A stretch of 64,000 bases of DNA from DATJPW01 sp963752855 (GCA_963752855.1 CAVVZX010000036.1:1-64000), one strand, 5' to 3'; counted from the stretch's first letter, positions 10,501-20,411 are shown. Notes: a model not told the origin generated them from the sequence alone. Program-made: numbers and translations.

Positions 10501-11157
10501 CTAAATATACTTAAGGTCTTCGCGCACCAATTTTTCAAGCTTTTTTCGGGCCGACTCAATGGCTTCTCCGTCGGCTCTCATCAAAATATAGTAAACATAC
10601 TTGTCCCCGGCTACAAGGTACAAGATACGTTCCCTGCGAATGACGGGACCTTGCAGAATGGTTTCAGGTTTGCCGGTAAGTGGATCGGTGATCGTTGCCC
10701 GGGTCCATCCTTCCGGTGGTTCCGCCTTTTTCGCCCCCGCGTTTTCGTCCACACGTTTTCGTTTTCGAATGTATTTGGGCCTGAAAATCACTTTGTATGC
10801 GTTCCTGCCATCGATTTTGACATATTCTTCAGTGTCTCCCGGCCTTATCACTTCCCCGTCGGGAAAAAGAGCGCCGTAGTTGATGGCCAAATTCTCTATC
10901 GGACGAGGGCTGGCAACCTTGCGCACTTCTATGGATACGTCATCATCCCTCAGACCGAATCTAGCAGTGGAATCGTCTTCGTAAATAAGATTATAGGGAT
11001 GGTCGGTAATTTCCGAGATGCCATACGTCCCAAGACAACTCGTAAGACTGATCCCCAGCAGAAAACACATCAGGTAAAGCGACCGGGAACCATAGTGTGA
11101 GCGATTCTTGACCATGACTTGCACGCATTTCCGAAAAGAGCAGGGCCATCGAGTCAT
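10501..11157 (-). CDS. Putative outer-membrane lipoprotein, unknown function
   Basis: A 218-residue product with a lipoprotein signal peptide: a basic start, a hydrophobic stretch and the lipobox LTSC. The mature part has no recognised domain and a highly charged middle (KYIRKRKR). The first ATG (11157) overlaps the stop of the upstream TPR lipoprotein gene as ATGA, implying translational coupling. A second ATG at 11115 would give a more typical signal-peptide length and may be the true start. Function unknown; its co-transcription with the TPR lipoprotein suggests a shared envelope role. Confidence 0.65.
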   Translation of the reverse strand: MTRWPCSFRKCVQVMVKNRSHYGSRSLYLMCFLLGISLTSCLGTYGISEITDHPYNLIYEDDSTARFGLRDDDVSIEVRKVASPRPIENLAINYGALFPDGEVIRPGDTEEYVKIDGRNAYKVIFRPKYIRKRKRVDENAGAKKAEPPEGWTRATITDPLTGKPETILQGPVIRRERILYLVAGDKYVYYILMRADGEAIESARKKLEKLVREDLKYI

Positions 11158-12851
11158 TTTCGGACGAGCTTCATTAGATTCAATTCTTTACGCATATCCG
11201 GCAGGGGGACAGCCGCGGTGTCCACCCGCCGTTCATCGCTTTTGCTCGGAGACTGCACAAACAGCTTCAGAGCAGCGCTTCTACTCTTTCTCAGGTTTTG
11301 GGCAGAGGGATCATTGGCTATTGCATCGGTAAGGTCATCCACTGCGTATGCAAGGTTTTCCCTCACTCCGCTTTTTATATATGCGAGAGCCCTCAATTTT
11401 TTGACTTCAGTAACGTCCGGATCAATTGACAATACCTCGCTATAATCTTTTGACGCACTCTCATAATTACCTGCCGAATGGTTGGTGACTCCCCGACAAA
11501 ATATGGCGTCCACGTCCTTATGGCGCCATTTCAGAACTGTATTAAAATCTGATAGAGCTTTGCCCAAAAAAAGCAGACGCTTGGCGTCACCTGCTTCTCG
11601 CGCAAAGGCCAAACCCAAATGCGCAAGGCCTCTATCGAAGTACATTTTCGGCATGTCGCCTGGCGATTGCCCTGTCTGCTCCAAGGTCTTTCCAAACTGC
11701 TCAGCCGCACTGTACGATTTTACAGCGTGTTCCAGGTCCTCTTTCTGATGGAATGCCAAAGCCTGCTCGAATCTCTTATGAAAGCACTGATTGATATCAA
11801 TCTTGAGTTCATTTGGGGCTTCAGCGGAATACGAATTTCCTTTAGCGTCAGTGAAAGTCACCCTGAGACGATAGCTCGGCGCTAAGGAACCTAGATTAGG
11901 AGCTGACGGCGCTTTTAGGTGGAGCGCTTGTTCCGGGTCTGAGAAAGACGGGACTTTCTGATCTTCGGTATCGTAAACCTGATCCAATTGGATAAGCCGT
12001 TCTTTCCCATTTTCACTGACGACCAAGAACGCGTCTGCCCTGGTCGGCTTATCTTCAGCCTTCAGGTCCAGTTTCAGATAAGCATCCTGACCTGGACAGA
12101 GGGATTCCAAACTTTCATCCCCCTGCGCCTGGTCCGTCAGCCTCAGTTTGTCGACTTCAGCCTTAACCGCCTTGAACTCCAGAGCGGTGGATTGGTGGCC
12201 CAACTTGGCTGTTTCGTGAATCGGCGAAAAACTGTATTCCTTTTTGCGAGGCGTTACGACGAAGTTTCCTTCTGCAAGCGCTTCCGCTGTAAACGCTCCT
12301 TTCGGGTCAGTCTGGGTTTGAAAGACAACCTTATTGCTGTTCAACTCGGTAATCACGATTTCGACTCCAGGCAGACCGGCTCCGTCAGTCGCAGTAACTT
12401 TGCCCGGGGCAGTGAAAGCTACGCGAAAATTCGATTTCTTCACAAGCTTTTGTTCGCCATAAACAGCCGTCACTTCCACACGGTAATTACCGGGTTCAAG
12501 CTTTTTCTTGAACGACTCAGCTGTAGCTGCTTTAAGCCCCTTTGAATCAGGTTCCTTGAAAAGCATCCACGTGAACTGTGGGACCTGCTTTTTTTTAGGC
12601 TCATCGGACCGTAAGTCAGCTTTGAAAGCTACCTCCTGACCCACAGAGAATAGCTGGTTGGCTTTTGGAGTAATGAGTTGGAGGGTCGCTACGATCGCTG
12701 TCGACCCTTTGCCCTTCGCAGGCGATCCAAAGGTGAGCAATGATTGTATAGGCTTGGGCGCCTTGTCCTGGATTAGCGTGGCCGGATCACAACCGGCCAA
12801 AGCCAAAAGGCCGGCGAAGATTAAGGCAGCCTGCACGAACTTCGAAGGCAT
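11154..12851 (-). CDS. TPR-repeat lipoprotein
   Basis: A complete 565-residue protein. A lipoprotein signal (LIFAGLLALAGCDP) gives an acylated Cys. The middle holds beta-rich segments, including a carboxypeptidase-regulatory-like or Ig-like strand pattern (GAGLPGVEIVITELNSNK). The C-terminal half has TPR-like helices: FEQALAFHQKEDLEHAVKSY, then DVDAIFCRGVTNHSAGNYES. It is probably anchored in the outer membrane as a protein-interaction scaffold. It is divergently transcribed from rlpA, with 216 bp between the starts, and overlaps the downstream lipoprotein gene by four bases. Confidence 0.75.
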   Translation of the reverse strand: MPSKFVQAALIFAGLLALAGCDPATLIQDKAPKPIQSLLTFGSPAKGKGSTAIVATLQLITPKANQLFSVGQEVAFKADLRSDEPKKKQVPQFTWMLFKEPDSKGLKAATAESFKKKLEPGNYRVEVTAVYGEQKLVKKSNFRVAFTAPGKVTATDGAGLPGVEIVITELNSNKVVFQTQTDPKGAFTAEALAEGNFVVTPRKKEYSFSPIHETAKLGHQSTALEFKAVKAEVDKLRLTDQAQGDESLESLCPGQDAYLKLDLKAEDKPTRADAFLVVSENGKERLIQLDQVYDTEDQKVPSFSDPEQALHLKAPSAPNLGSLAPSYRLRVTFTDAKGNSYSAEAPNELKIDINQCFHKRFEQALAFHQKEDLEHAVKSYSAAEQFGKTLEQTGQSPGDMPKMYFDRGLAHLGLAFAREAGDAKRLLFLGKALSDFNTVLKWRHKDVDAIFCRGVTNHSAGNYESASKDYSEVLSIDPDVTEVKKLRALAYIKSGVRENLAYAVDDLTDAIANDPSAQNLRKSRSAALKLFVQSPSKSDERRVDTAAVPLPDMRKELNLMKLVRK

Positions 12852-12990
12852 GAGAATTGACTCCGTATTGGGCGCGTCAGTTTACGACAATTCTGAAGAC
12901 TGAATATTTATAATTTTACCTTAATCAAACTGCTTCAAAAAGGTTTTCTTTTTTTGGACGACAATCCTGGGGAGACGGATTTTTGATTTA

Positions 12991-13019
12991 TTGACCACTT
13001 TTCCTATGTATGTTACAAT
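12991..13019 (+). promoter_or_regulatory. Sigma-70-type promoter of rlpA
   Basis: TTGACC at 12991-12996 and TACAAT at 13014-13019 are separated by exactly 17 bases. Transcription would begin near 13026, about 40 bases ahead of the rlpA start at 13068. This is the best promoter match in the window. Confidence 0.7.
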
Positions 13020-13067
13020 AAGTTGTGTAATTATGTCAAATTACATTCACTTAGTTACTGTGCGTTA

Positions 13068-13631
13068 ATGATATTTAAACAACTATTCATTATAACTGTG
13101 CTTGCTTCTGTCCTAGTTGCCGGGGGGTGCGCCCGAAATCTCACCGCCACCAAGCAAAACCAAAAGCAACCTTACACCGTAATGGGCAAGACTTACTATC
13201 CTATGAAAGAGGTCAAAGCCGGTTTCTGTCAAAATGGGATCGCTTCCTGGTACGGTCCGGGTTTCCATGGCAAGAAAACCGCGTCGACCGAGACCTATAA
13301 CATGCACGAACTTACCGCGGCTCACAACGTGTTGCCCCTGAATACACTTGTAAAGATAACCAATTTAGAGAATCAAAAGGAAGTAGTCGTTCGTATTAAC
13401 GATCGGGGACCATTTGTGGGTGATCGGATTGTGGATCTGTCCTTGGCCGCGGCCCAAGAGCTCGGCATGGTGAAAAAAGGGACCGTGCCCGTGCGCATGG
13501 CTGTGCTCGGCCCTGCAAACGTCCCCAATATCTCAAAACGGCTGACCGCGGCTAAAAAGGCGGATTTCGTAGCGCCTAACCCCTTCTACGTCCCCCGAAG
13601 TAAAGGTCTGCTGGCCTTTGTAAAGGACTGA
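13068..13631 (+). CDS. rlpA: RlpA family septal/lytic transglycosylase lipoprotein
   Basis: The ATG at 13068 is chosen because it directly precedes a lipoprotein signal (MIFKQLFIITVLASVLVAGGC). An upstream in-frame ATG at 13023 would add 15 unsuitable residues and lie at the predicted transcription start. The mature part contains the double-psi beta-barrel RlpA domain: GIASWYGPGFHGKKTASTE, LPLNTLVKITNL and the conserved INDRGPF with the Asp of the active site. The family cleaves naked glycan strands of peptidoglycan at the septum. There is no SPOR domain, so this is a short (187-residue) form. A promoter lies just upstream. Confidence 0.85.
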   Translation: MIFKQLFIITVLASVLVAGGCARNLTATKQNQKQPYTVMGKTYYPMKEVKAGFCQNGIASWYGPGFHGKKTASTETYNMHELTAAHNVLPLNTLVKITNLENQKEVVVRINDRGPFVGDRIVDLSLAAAQELGMVKKGTVPVRMAVLGPANVPNISKRLTAAKKADFVAPNPFYVPRSKGLLAFVKD

Positions 13632-13824
13632 TCATTGGTGGACAGCTGTTTCACGCCTCAATGTTCCAATCAGTTGAAAGCGATTTGCTGATTCCTTACA
13701 ATCATTGAAGGCTGTTTTGTTGGTGCGAAGCTCAAGAGCCTGACATGCTGAGCGGGCAGTGAAATTGAACCAAAGCATGCCTTATGATCGAACTGAGCTT
13801 CCCTGCTCCAGGAGAAATTTTGTG

Positions 13825-15150
13825 ATGCAGATAAGTATTATCGGCGGAGGTCTCGCCGGTTGTGAGGCGACATGGCAGATCGTCCGGCGGGGAATAGGCG
13901 TTCGGTTAATCGAAATGAAGCCGCTTTTATATTCCCCTGCCCATAGTTCGCCGGACCTTGCTGAACTCGTATGTTCTAATTCTTTGAGATCGTCTTCTTT
14001 GATGTCGGGAGCGGGACTCCTCAAAGAGGAACTACGGATCATGGATTCGCTGATAATGGAGGCCGCCGAAGCTACGGCCGTGCCCGCGGGCAAAGCCCTC
14101 GCTGTGGATCGAAAGCTATTCGCACGATTTATAACGGAAAGAATTTGTAATCATCCTCTAGTAGAACTGGAAGCTCGTGAAGCAAGGCATGTGCCCCCGC
14201 CCGAGGAAGGGCTTGCCATAGTGGCCACCGGCCCGCTCACTTCAGATCCATTGGCTGCCGACATAATTAAGACGCTCGGATCGGAGGGTCTATACTTTTA
14301 TGACGCCATAGCTCCTATAGTAAACGCTGACAGTCTTGACATGAGCAAACTGTTCCGAGCCTCGCGTTACGAGGACGGCGCGGGCGATTACCTGAACGCA
14401 GCGATGGATGAGGCTGCCTACCGGGACTTTGTTTCCCGGATCCTGGGAGCGGACAAGGTTGATCCATATCCATTTGAAAATATCCCTCATTTTGAGGGGT
14501 GTCTGCCTGTGGAGGAACTGGCGCGAAGGGGGCCGAATACGTTAGCCTTCGGGCCTATGAAACCGGTTGGATTAGTGAATCCGGTTACCGGAAGGCGTCC
14601 TTATGCCGTTGTACAACTCCGGGCCGAGAATCATGAGCGAACGTTGTACAATCTTGTTGGATTTCAGACGAAAATGACGCATCCTGAGCAGGAAAGAGTT
14701 TTTCGGCAAATTCCCGGCCTGGAGAACGCCGAGTTCGCGCGTCTCGGGTCGATTCACCGAAACACCTTTCTGGATGCTCCTAGGCTGCTGGATGGTTGGT
14801 CCAGATCGCAAAGGGCCCCTCATTTATTTTTCGCCGGCCAGATGACAGGAGTGGAAGGGTATATTGAATCGACCGCCTCGGGCCTTGCAGTTGGCATCAT
14901 GGCGGGTCTACTGGCTCAGGGGCTAACGCCCCAAGCGCCGCCTGAAACCACTGCCATGGGCGCTCTGCTGAAACATACCAGAGATGAATCGCCTGGCAGA
15001 TATGAACCAATGAACATCAATTTCGGCATCATCGCGCAAGCGCCCGTGGGAACTCCCAAGCACAGTAAAAAGGAAGTGATTGTGGAACGGGCCCTCAAGG
15101 ACCTCCGCAAGTGGAAGGCGGACATCAGCAGCCTTGGGGACAATTATTGA
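13825..15150 (+). CDS. trmFO: Methylenetetrahydrofolate-tRNA-(uracil-5-)-methyltransferase TrmFO
   Basis: This FAD/folate-dependent enzyme makes m5U54 in the T-loop of tRNA. The ATG at 13825 is preferred because it directly precedes the FAD-binding motif IIGGGLAGCEATWQI; the in-frame ATG at 13759 would add an unconserved 22 residues. Diagnostic blocks are LIEMKP, LAELVCSNSLRSSS, PAGKALAVDR, FEGCLPVEELARRG and FAGQMTGVEGYIESTASG. The length of 441 residues is normal. It is followed 20 bases later by xseA in an apparent housekeeping operon. No frameshift is present. Confidence 0.93.
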   Translation: MQISIIGGGLAGCEATWQIVRRGIGVRLIEMKPLLYSPAHSSPDLAELVCSNSLRSSSLMSGAGLLKEELRIMDSLIMEAAEATAVPAGKALAVDRKLFARFITERICNHPLVELEAREARHVPPPEEGLAIVATGPLTSDPLAADIIKTLGSEGLYFYDAIAPIVNADSLDMSKLFRASRYEDGAGDYLNAAMDEAAYRDFVSRILGADKVDPYPFENIPHFEGCLPVEELARRGPNTLAFGPMKPVGLVNPVTGRRPYAVVQLRAENHERTLYNLVGFQTKMTHPEQERVFRQIPGLENAEFARLGSIHRNTFLDAPRLLDGWSRSQRAPHLFFAGQMTGVEGYIESTASGLAVGIMAGLLAQGLTPQAPPETTAMGALLKHTRDESPGRYEPMNINFGIIAQAPVGTPKHSKKEVIVERALKDLRKWKADISSLGDNY

Positions 15151-15169
15151 ATTGATTTGGGGATCAAAG

Positions 15170-16513
15170 ATGGAGTTGCCCGAGCGAAAAATATTTACGG
15201 TCTCCGAATTCACGGAAAAGATTCGGGAGATTCTCGAGAAGGAATACCCTTCAGTCTGGATACAGGGCGAGATATCGAATTTCCGTAGCGCGCCTTCGGG
15301 CCACCTATATTTCACCCTTAAAGATAACGCCGCCCAGATCCGGTGCGTGATGTTCAGACTCCAGGGGCGGTTCCTGAAGTTCAGGCCCGAAGACGGGCTC
15401 AATGTGATCGCGTGGGGCCGATTATCTGTGTACAGCCTTCGGGGCGAATATCAGTTGATTCTCGATACCATGGAACCGGCCGGCTTCGGAAGCCTGATGT
15501 TGGCTTTCGAGCAATTGAAGGCCAAACTTGCCGCAGAGGGCTTGTTCGATCAAAGCCGAAAGAAGCCATTACCGCCTTTCCCGAAAACCATTGGTTTGGT
15601 AACCTCTTCTCGGGGCGCAGTTGTTCGAGATATGATCCGAATCATTCGGCATCGCGGTCCTTGGATAAACATTGTTGTGAGTGCTTCCTCTGTGCAAGGA
15701 GACAAGGCCCCGGATGAGATCACTACCGCTATCCGAAGACTCTGTGAGACCGACGACGTTGATGTAATCATCTTGGGGCGGGGAGGCGGGCCCATAGAGG
15801 ACCTCTGGGCTTTTAACGACGAGAGAGTGGTTCGGGCTGTGACCGGGTGCAGATTGCCGATCGTCAGCGCGGTAGGGCACGAAACCGATGTCACTTTGAC
15901 CGACTTCGCCGCTGATTTGAGAGCGCCCACTCCATCGGCGGCCGCGCAAATGCTGGTTTCGGACAAACGAGACCTGGAAGCGGCATTGGAACATCTTGAA
16001 GCCAGACTAAGGGGTTGTATGACTGCGGTTATAGATCGTTGCGGCTCGACTGTAGGGGAACTTATCAGAAGGCTTCACGATCCCTTAAGGCAGATACTGG
16101 AATATCGCATGAGGATTGATGATCTGAACATAAGGCTCATAAAAACTATGCGACGGAAACTAGCTGACATCCGCAAAGAAACCGTTGGGGTAACAGCCAG
16201 GCTTAAACCCGAGCATGTGGCGAGGATCGCGGGGGTAAAAAGAGACCGATTCGAGGCGCTATTCACGCGCTTGGCGGCCGCTACCCGGGTATCTATCCGA
16301 GGCGCTCAACAGTCTTTGTATAACTTGGCGGGCCGACTGGACGCTCTGAGTCCTCTGGGTATTCTGGCGAGAGGGTATTCCATCACATTCGATTCTCTGA
16401 CCGGAATGGTGATCAACGATGCTCGAAAGGTCGAAACCGGACAGGAAGTGCGAGTAAGACTCCACCGTGGAGAATTGGATTGTGAGATCATGAGGAAGCG
16501 GGATGACACATGA
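15170..16513 (+). CDS. xseA: Exodeoxyribonuclease VII large subunit
   Basis: The start at 15170 follows GGGGATC and places the N-terminal OB-fold (SEFTEKIREILEKEYPSVWI, GHLYFTLKD) at the beginning. The catalytic core has TSSRGAVVRDMIRIIRHR, ILGRGGGPIEDLWAFNDE, SAVGHETDVTLTDFAADLRA and PTPSAAAQ. A long C-terminal coiled coil ends in LARGYSITFD. The length (447 residues) is typical. ExoVII degrades single-stranded DNA and normally needs the small subunit XseB. No xseB follows; the next gene, suhB, overlaps the end of xseA by 11 bases. Confidence 0.93.
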   Translation: MELPERKIFTVSEFTEKIREILEKEYPSVWIQGEISNFRSAPSGHLYFTLKDNAAQIRCVMFRLQGRFLKFRPEDGLNVIAWGRLSVYSLRGEYQLILDTMEPAGFGSLMLAFEQLKAKLAAEGLFDQSRKKPLPPFPKTIGLVTSSRGAVVRDMIRIIRHRGPWINIVVSASSVQGDKAPDEITTAIRRLCETDDVDVIILGRGGGPIEDLWAFNDERVVRAVTGCRLPIVSAVGHETDVTLTDFAADLRAPTPSAAAQMLVSDKRDLEAALEHLEARLRGCMTAVIDRCGSTVGELIRRLHDPLRQILEYRMRIDDLNIRLIKTMRRKLADIRKETVGVTARLKPEHVARIAGVKRDRFEALFTRLAAATRVSIRGAQQSLYNLAGRLDALSPLGILARGYSITFDSLTGMVINDARKVETGQEVRVRLHRGELDCEIMRKRDDT

Positions 16514-17309
16514 AGTAGGTTCAAAAAGTTTCTTGGAATTTCTTACCCGAGTGACCGATAAGGCAGGGAAGGTAATCCTGGGCTATTCGAAAGGAAACTT
16601 GGGGGTTAATCTGAAGGACACCCGTCCGGGAGCCATAGACATAGTAACCGATGCGGACCGCGCCTCTGAAGATCTTATTGTTGAGGCCATAAATCGGGAA
16701 TTTCCGGAACACGACATTCTTACGGAGGAAAGAAGCATTGAACTTAAAGGTTCCCGATGGTTGTGGCTTGTAGATCCCCTTGACGGCACGGTGAATTTTG
16801 CCCATGGATATCCCATGTTTTCCGTATCTATAGCTCTTATGGATAATGGCGCCCTCGTCGCAGGCATGGTCTACGATCCGTTGAAAAAGGAAAGGTTCTA
16901 TGCGATAAGAAGTGGCGGCGCGTTCCTCAATGATGATCCCATTAGTGTGTCCCGGGCCGCACGATTACAAGAAAGCATCGTCTCTACCGGCTTCCCTTAT
17001 GACAAAGCTTATTCACAGGTGAATAATATCGCCGAATTCTCAAGGGTGCTGTTGCGAGTGCAGGGTATGAGACGTGCTGGGTCCGCCGCGCTGGACTTGG
17101 CTTATGTTTCATGCGGTCGATTGGACGGATTTTGGGAGCAGAAGCTGAAACCATGGGACATGGCGGCCGGCATGCTGTTGGCTCAGGAGGCAGGAGGGCG
17201 GGTGACCGACAAGTCCGGAAATCTGACTGACGTTTATACAGACTTTGTGGTAGCTACCAATGGTATTATTCACGACGTATTGCTTCAGGCCCTGAAATCT
17301 GACTCCTGA
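16503..17309 (+). CDS. suhB: Inositol monophosphatase family protein (SuhB-like)
   Basis: A complete 268-residue Mg-dependent phosphatase. The metal and substrate motifs are intact: ILTEE (first Glu), VDPLDGTVNFAHGYP (Asp-Pro-Leu-Asp-Gly) and KPWDMAAG (third Asp). The family hydrolyses myo-inositol-1-phosphate and related sugar phosphates; bacterial SuhB also affects rRNA transcription antitermination. The start overlaps the end of xseA, so expression is coupled. Confidence 0.9.
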   Translation: MTHEVGSKSFLEFLTRVTDKAGKVILGYSKGNLGVNLKDTRPGAIDIVTDADRASEDLIVEAINREFPEHDILTEERSIELKGSRWLWLVDPLDGTVNFAHGYPMFSVSIALMDNGALVAGMVYDPLKKERFYAIRSGGAFLNDDPISVSRAARLQESIVSTGFPYDKAYSQVNNIAEFSRVLLRVQGMRRAGSAALDLAYVSCGRLDGFWEQKLKPWDMAAGMLLAQEAGGRVTDKSGNLTDVYTDFVVATNGIIHDVLLQALKSDS

Positions 17310-17338
17310 TCAAGGCGCTTGTTAGAGGCTTAGCTAAA

Positions 17339-17890
17339 ATGATAATTCGCTGCGCCCACTGCCAAGGCACAATGAGACTGGATGAAAAGAGCCTTCCCGA
17401 TAGGGCCAAGGTAAAAGTCCGTTGTCCTCATTGCAGCGGCATCGGATACATAGAACCCAAGTTTCCACGGTCGACCCCGGCAGTGAGTTCTCCTGCCGAA
17501 AAGCCAACTCCAAAGTCGTTCCAGCCGAAATTTGAATTACCGCAACGAGCCGCTGATGAACCGGGGATGGAATACGACCTCTCGATTCCTCCGGACGCCT
17601 TCAAAGAGTTTCGTTTTCCCGCCGAACAGGAGAGTAACGGAAGATTCCGAAATGGAATTAGAAATGGGGCTACCATTGGGTCGAAAACAGTCATCCTGGT
17701 GATCGCGTCCCTGATCACAGTCGTGTTCTTCGCTTTGTTGGTTAACGTAATTCTTCCAGGTCCGGGAGGGGGCAAAGGCGCTATACGAGCGGTTCATCCG
17801 GAAGAACAGAAAGACATCCAAGATGTCTCGCCGGAAATCGATTCACGCCCTGCTCCGCTGCGTCAGCAAGATAGACAAAATAGACGATAA
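17339..17890 (+). CDS. Zinc-ribbon protein with one membrane segment
   Basis: A 183-residue protein beginning with an MJ0042-type zinc ribbon (CAHCQGTM and CPHCSGIG, four Cys). A low-complexity Pro-rich linker follows, then one transmembrane helix (VILVIASLITVVFFALLVNV) at about residues 120-142 and a short polar tail. This is a common Desulfobacterota and Myxococcota layout; its function is not established. It sits 29 bases after suhB and 52 before dgt, in the same operon. Confidence 0.7.
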   Translation: MIIRCAHCQGTMRLDEKSLPDRAKVKVRCPHCSGIGYIEPKFPRSTPAVSSPAEKPTPKSFQPKFELPQRAADEPGMEYDLSIPPDAFKEFRFPAEQESNGRFRNGIRNGATIGSKTVILVIASLITVVFFALLVNVILPGPGGGKGAIRAVHPEEQKDIQDVSPEIDSRPAPLRQQDRQNRR

Positions 17891-17942
17891 CCGGGGAAAG
17901 ACTTCGGTCTGAACCCCGCTCTCGCATCCCAGGATATACAAG

Positions 17943-19022
17943 GTGATCGTAAAGCGCTCAGCCCAAGAGGACAGAGAACGATTATTCCTGGCGCCTTACG
18001 CGGTGCGATCCGAGAATAGCCGGGGCCGAGTGCATCCGGAACAAGAATGCCCTTACCGCACCGCATTCCAGAGGGACCGCGACAGAATCATACATTCCAG
18101 GGCCTTCCGCCGGCTTGAATACAAGACTCAAGTCTTCGCATATTATGAAGGAGATCACTACCGAACCAGACTAACCCACACTCTGGAAGTGGCGCAGATT
18201 GCCCGAAGCCTGGCTCAATATTTAGGGGTTAATGAGGAGCTGACCCATGCAGTGGCGCTGGCGCACGATCTTGGCCACACACCTTTCGGCCACGCAGGGG
18301 AAGAGGCGCTTCACTACCTTATGCAGGATCATGGAGGATTTGAGCACAATACTCAGTCTCTGCGAGTGGTGGACCTGCTGGAAGCCCGCTATCCTGATTT
18401 TCCCGGCCTGAACTTGACCTTCGAGACGCGTAGCGGAATCGCCAGGCATTCCACGGTGTATGATCAAGCCCCGGCTCACGTTCTCAGGGAGTTCATGTTG
18501 GGACAGTGGCCCAGCCTTGAGGCGCAAATAGTCAATCTTGCCGATGAGATAGCCTACAATTGCCACGACATAGAGGATGGAGTGCGTTCCGGTTTTTTCG
18601 ACGAAAACGATCTAGGGGAACTCGAAATCTGGAACGAGGTGACTCGAATCATCAGGGACCGACACCCGGACCTCGATCGTGATACCTTTCGTTATCAGTG
18701 TATTCGAATCCTGATCGACACTTTCATTCGCGATCTGGTCCAAGGGACGGAGGAACGCCTATCGGGAAACAATTTTCAGAGCCCTGCAGATATAATGAAC
18801 TCGGAAGCGAATGTGGCTACTTTTTCCGCGAAAATGCAGAAGTGGAAAGAGCAGCTCAACCATTTTCTTCATACCGGATTTTATACGCACCATAAGATAC
18901 TGAGGATGCAATACAAGGCAGCGCGTCTTTTGACTGACCTTTTTCAGGAATATGTGAGCAGGCCGCAACAGCTCCCGCCGGGTGTCCAAAAGAGGATTGC
19001 AGAAAAACAGCGACCCGGTTGA
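17943..19022 (+). CDS. dgt: Deoxyguanosinetriphosphate triphosphohydrolase-like HD protein
   Basis: The GTG start at 17943 gives a 359-residue protein typical of the shorter dGTPase family. The HD-domain metal ligands are intact: HSRAFRRLEYKTQVF, RTRLTHTLEVAQIAR (His), LAHDLGHTPFGHAGEEAL (His-Asp) and NLADEIAYNCHDIEDG (distal Asp). It hydrolyses dNTPs to nucleoside and triphosphate. It ends the housekeeping run trmFO-xseA-suhB. Confidence 0.9.
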   Translation: MIVKRSAQEDRERLFLAPYAVRSENSRGRVHPEQECPYRTAFQRDRDRIIHSRAFRRLEYKTQVFAYYEGDHYRTRLTHTLEVAQIARSLAQYLGVNEELTHAVALAHDLGHTPFGHAGEEALHYLMQDHGGFEHNTQSLRVVDLLEARYPDFPGLNLTFETRSGIARHSTVYDQAPAHVLREFMLGQWPSLEAQIVNLADEIAYNCHDIEDGVRSGFFDENDLGELEIWNEVTRIIRDRHPDLDRDTFRYQCIRILIDTFIRDLVQGTEERLSGNNFQSPADIMNSEANVATFSAKMQKWKEQLNHFLHTGFYTHHKILRMQYKAARLLTDLFQEYVSRPQQLPPGVQKRIAEKQRPG

Positions 19023-19222
19023 AAGGGTCGTTTGCGATTATATAGCCGGTATGACGGACAGATTCGCACTGGACGAACACAGGAAACTGTTCCTTCCTTA
19101 TGAGTATTGACGCCGAACAAATAGGGCTTGTCTCCGTGCTAAAAGGGTAGCATGGATTGCGGAAATTCAAGGGCTGCTTATATGAGTACGGAATGATACC
19201 GACGCCTGAGAGGAATCGATCC

Positions 19223-19738
19223 ATGAAACAACGCAGCGGGCTGGTCACGATGAGGGGGAATCCGATCACGCTTCTAGGCGAAGAAGTGAAAGTCGGTGAA
19301 TCCGCTCCCGACTTTGTGGTTATAGGAACGGATATGGCGCCCGTGCAGTTCTCGTCATTCCGAGGGAAGGTATGCGTAATTTATTCAGTTCCGTCGCTCG
19401 ACACGCCCGTCTGTGACAGAACGACCAGAAGATTCAACGAGGAAGCGACCCGGCTGGGGTCTGATGTGGCAGTATTGGCAATAAGTATGGATCTGCCCTT
19501 TGCGCAGGCGCGCTGGTGCGCCGCTGCCGACATAAAAGGGGTGCAGACCTTTTCCGATCATAGGGAAGCTTCATTCGGAACATCGTACGGCGTTCTCATA
19601 GACGGAATGCGGCTGCTCGCCCGCGCTGTCTTTGTGGTCGACAGCGGCGGCACGATCCGACATATCCAAATAATAAAAGAAATCGCCGAAGAGCCTGATT
19701 TCGACGCGGCGCTGGAGGCTGTGAAGGAGTTGGTTTAA
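19223..19738 (+). CDS. tpx: Thiol peroxidase Tpx
   Basis: A 2-Cys atypical peroxiredoxin that reduces alkyl hydroperoxides using thioredoxin. The ATG at 19223 is selected because it follows GAGAGGA at a good distance and gives the normal 171-residue length; the ATG at 19157 lacks a ribosome site. The peroxidatic Cys is in SLDTPVCDRTTRRF (Cys64) and the resolving Cys in ARWCAAADIKGV (Cys99). Its neighbours, including a ferritin-like protein, suggest oxidative-stress defence in an anaerobe. Confidence 0.93.
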   Translation: MKQRSGLVTMRGNPITLLGEEVKVGESAPDFVVIGTDMAPVQFSSFRGKVCVIYSVPSLDTPVCDRTTRRFNEEATRLGSDVAVLAISMDLPFAQARWCAAADIKGVQTFSDHREASFGTSYGVLIDGMRLLARAVFVVDSGGTIRHIQIIKEIAEEPDFDAALEAVKELV

Positions 19739-19887
19739 TAAGTTCTTGGCCTGCTTGAATACATTCCGTTTGCTCCATAAATAGCAACTAAGCCTTTAGT
19801 TTCGCCGTCTTTTTCGTCGCGCATTATCAGGATAGCCAAGCATCGGGGTCAATATAGGCCCTAGAATAATCTCGTGGAGGACACATT

Positions 19888-20343
19888 ATGCAGCAGTGGA
19901 AATCAGTGGATGAAATACTGGACTTCGCCATCGGCCAGGAGCAGCAGGCCTTTGAATTCTATACGAATTTATCCGGTAATATGGAGCGACCCTGGATGAG
20001 CGAAATTTTCAAAGGTTTTGCGCAGGAAGAACTGGGACACAAAAGGAAACTTGAAGACATAAAAGCCGGCAAAAGGCTCATACCTTCTCAAAGCAAAGTA
20101 CTGGACCTAAAGATCGGCGATTATCTGGTGGATGTCGAGCCAACCCCGGACATGGACTACCAGCAGGCGCTCGTTGTGGCCATGAAGAAAGAGAAAAAGG
20201 CATTCAAGATGTACAACGATCTCGCAGCCGCTACCGAAGACGGAGGGCTTCAGGCAATCTTCATGTCGCTCGCCCAGGAAGAAGCCAAGCATAAGCTTCG
20301 CTTCGAAATCGAATACGATGATTATGTGATGAAAGACAATTGA
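19888..20343 (+). CDS. Ferritin-like diiron protein (rubrerythrin-type four-helix domain)
   Basis: A complete 151-residue protein preceded by GTGGAGGAC. Two repeated diiron half-sites are visible: QEQQAFEFY with QEELGH, then KKEKKAFKMY with QEEAKH. This is the erythrin domain of rubrerythrin without its rubredoxin tail, so electron delivery must come from another protein. The likely role is peroxide reduction or iron handling. It lies 149 bp after tpx. Confidence 0.85.
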   Translation: MQQWKSVDEILDFAIGQEQQAFEFYTNLSGNMERPWMSEIFKGFAQEELGHKRKLEDIKAGKRLIPSQSKVLDLKIGDYLVDVEPTPDMDYQQALVVAMKKEKKAFKMYNDLAAATEDGGLQAIFMSLAQEEAKHKLRFEIEYDDYVMKDN

Positions 20344-20411
20344 TCCTAATGCTCCGTAACGTTAGCGAGAACCGTGGCGGCAAAGCCGGACCCATCTAGG
20401 ATTAAAACTCT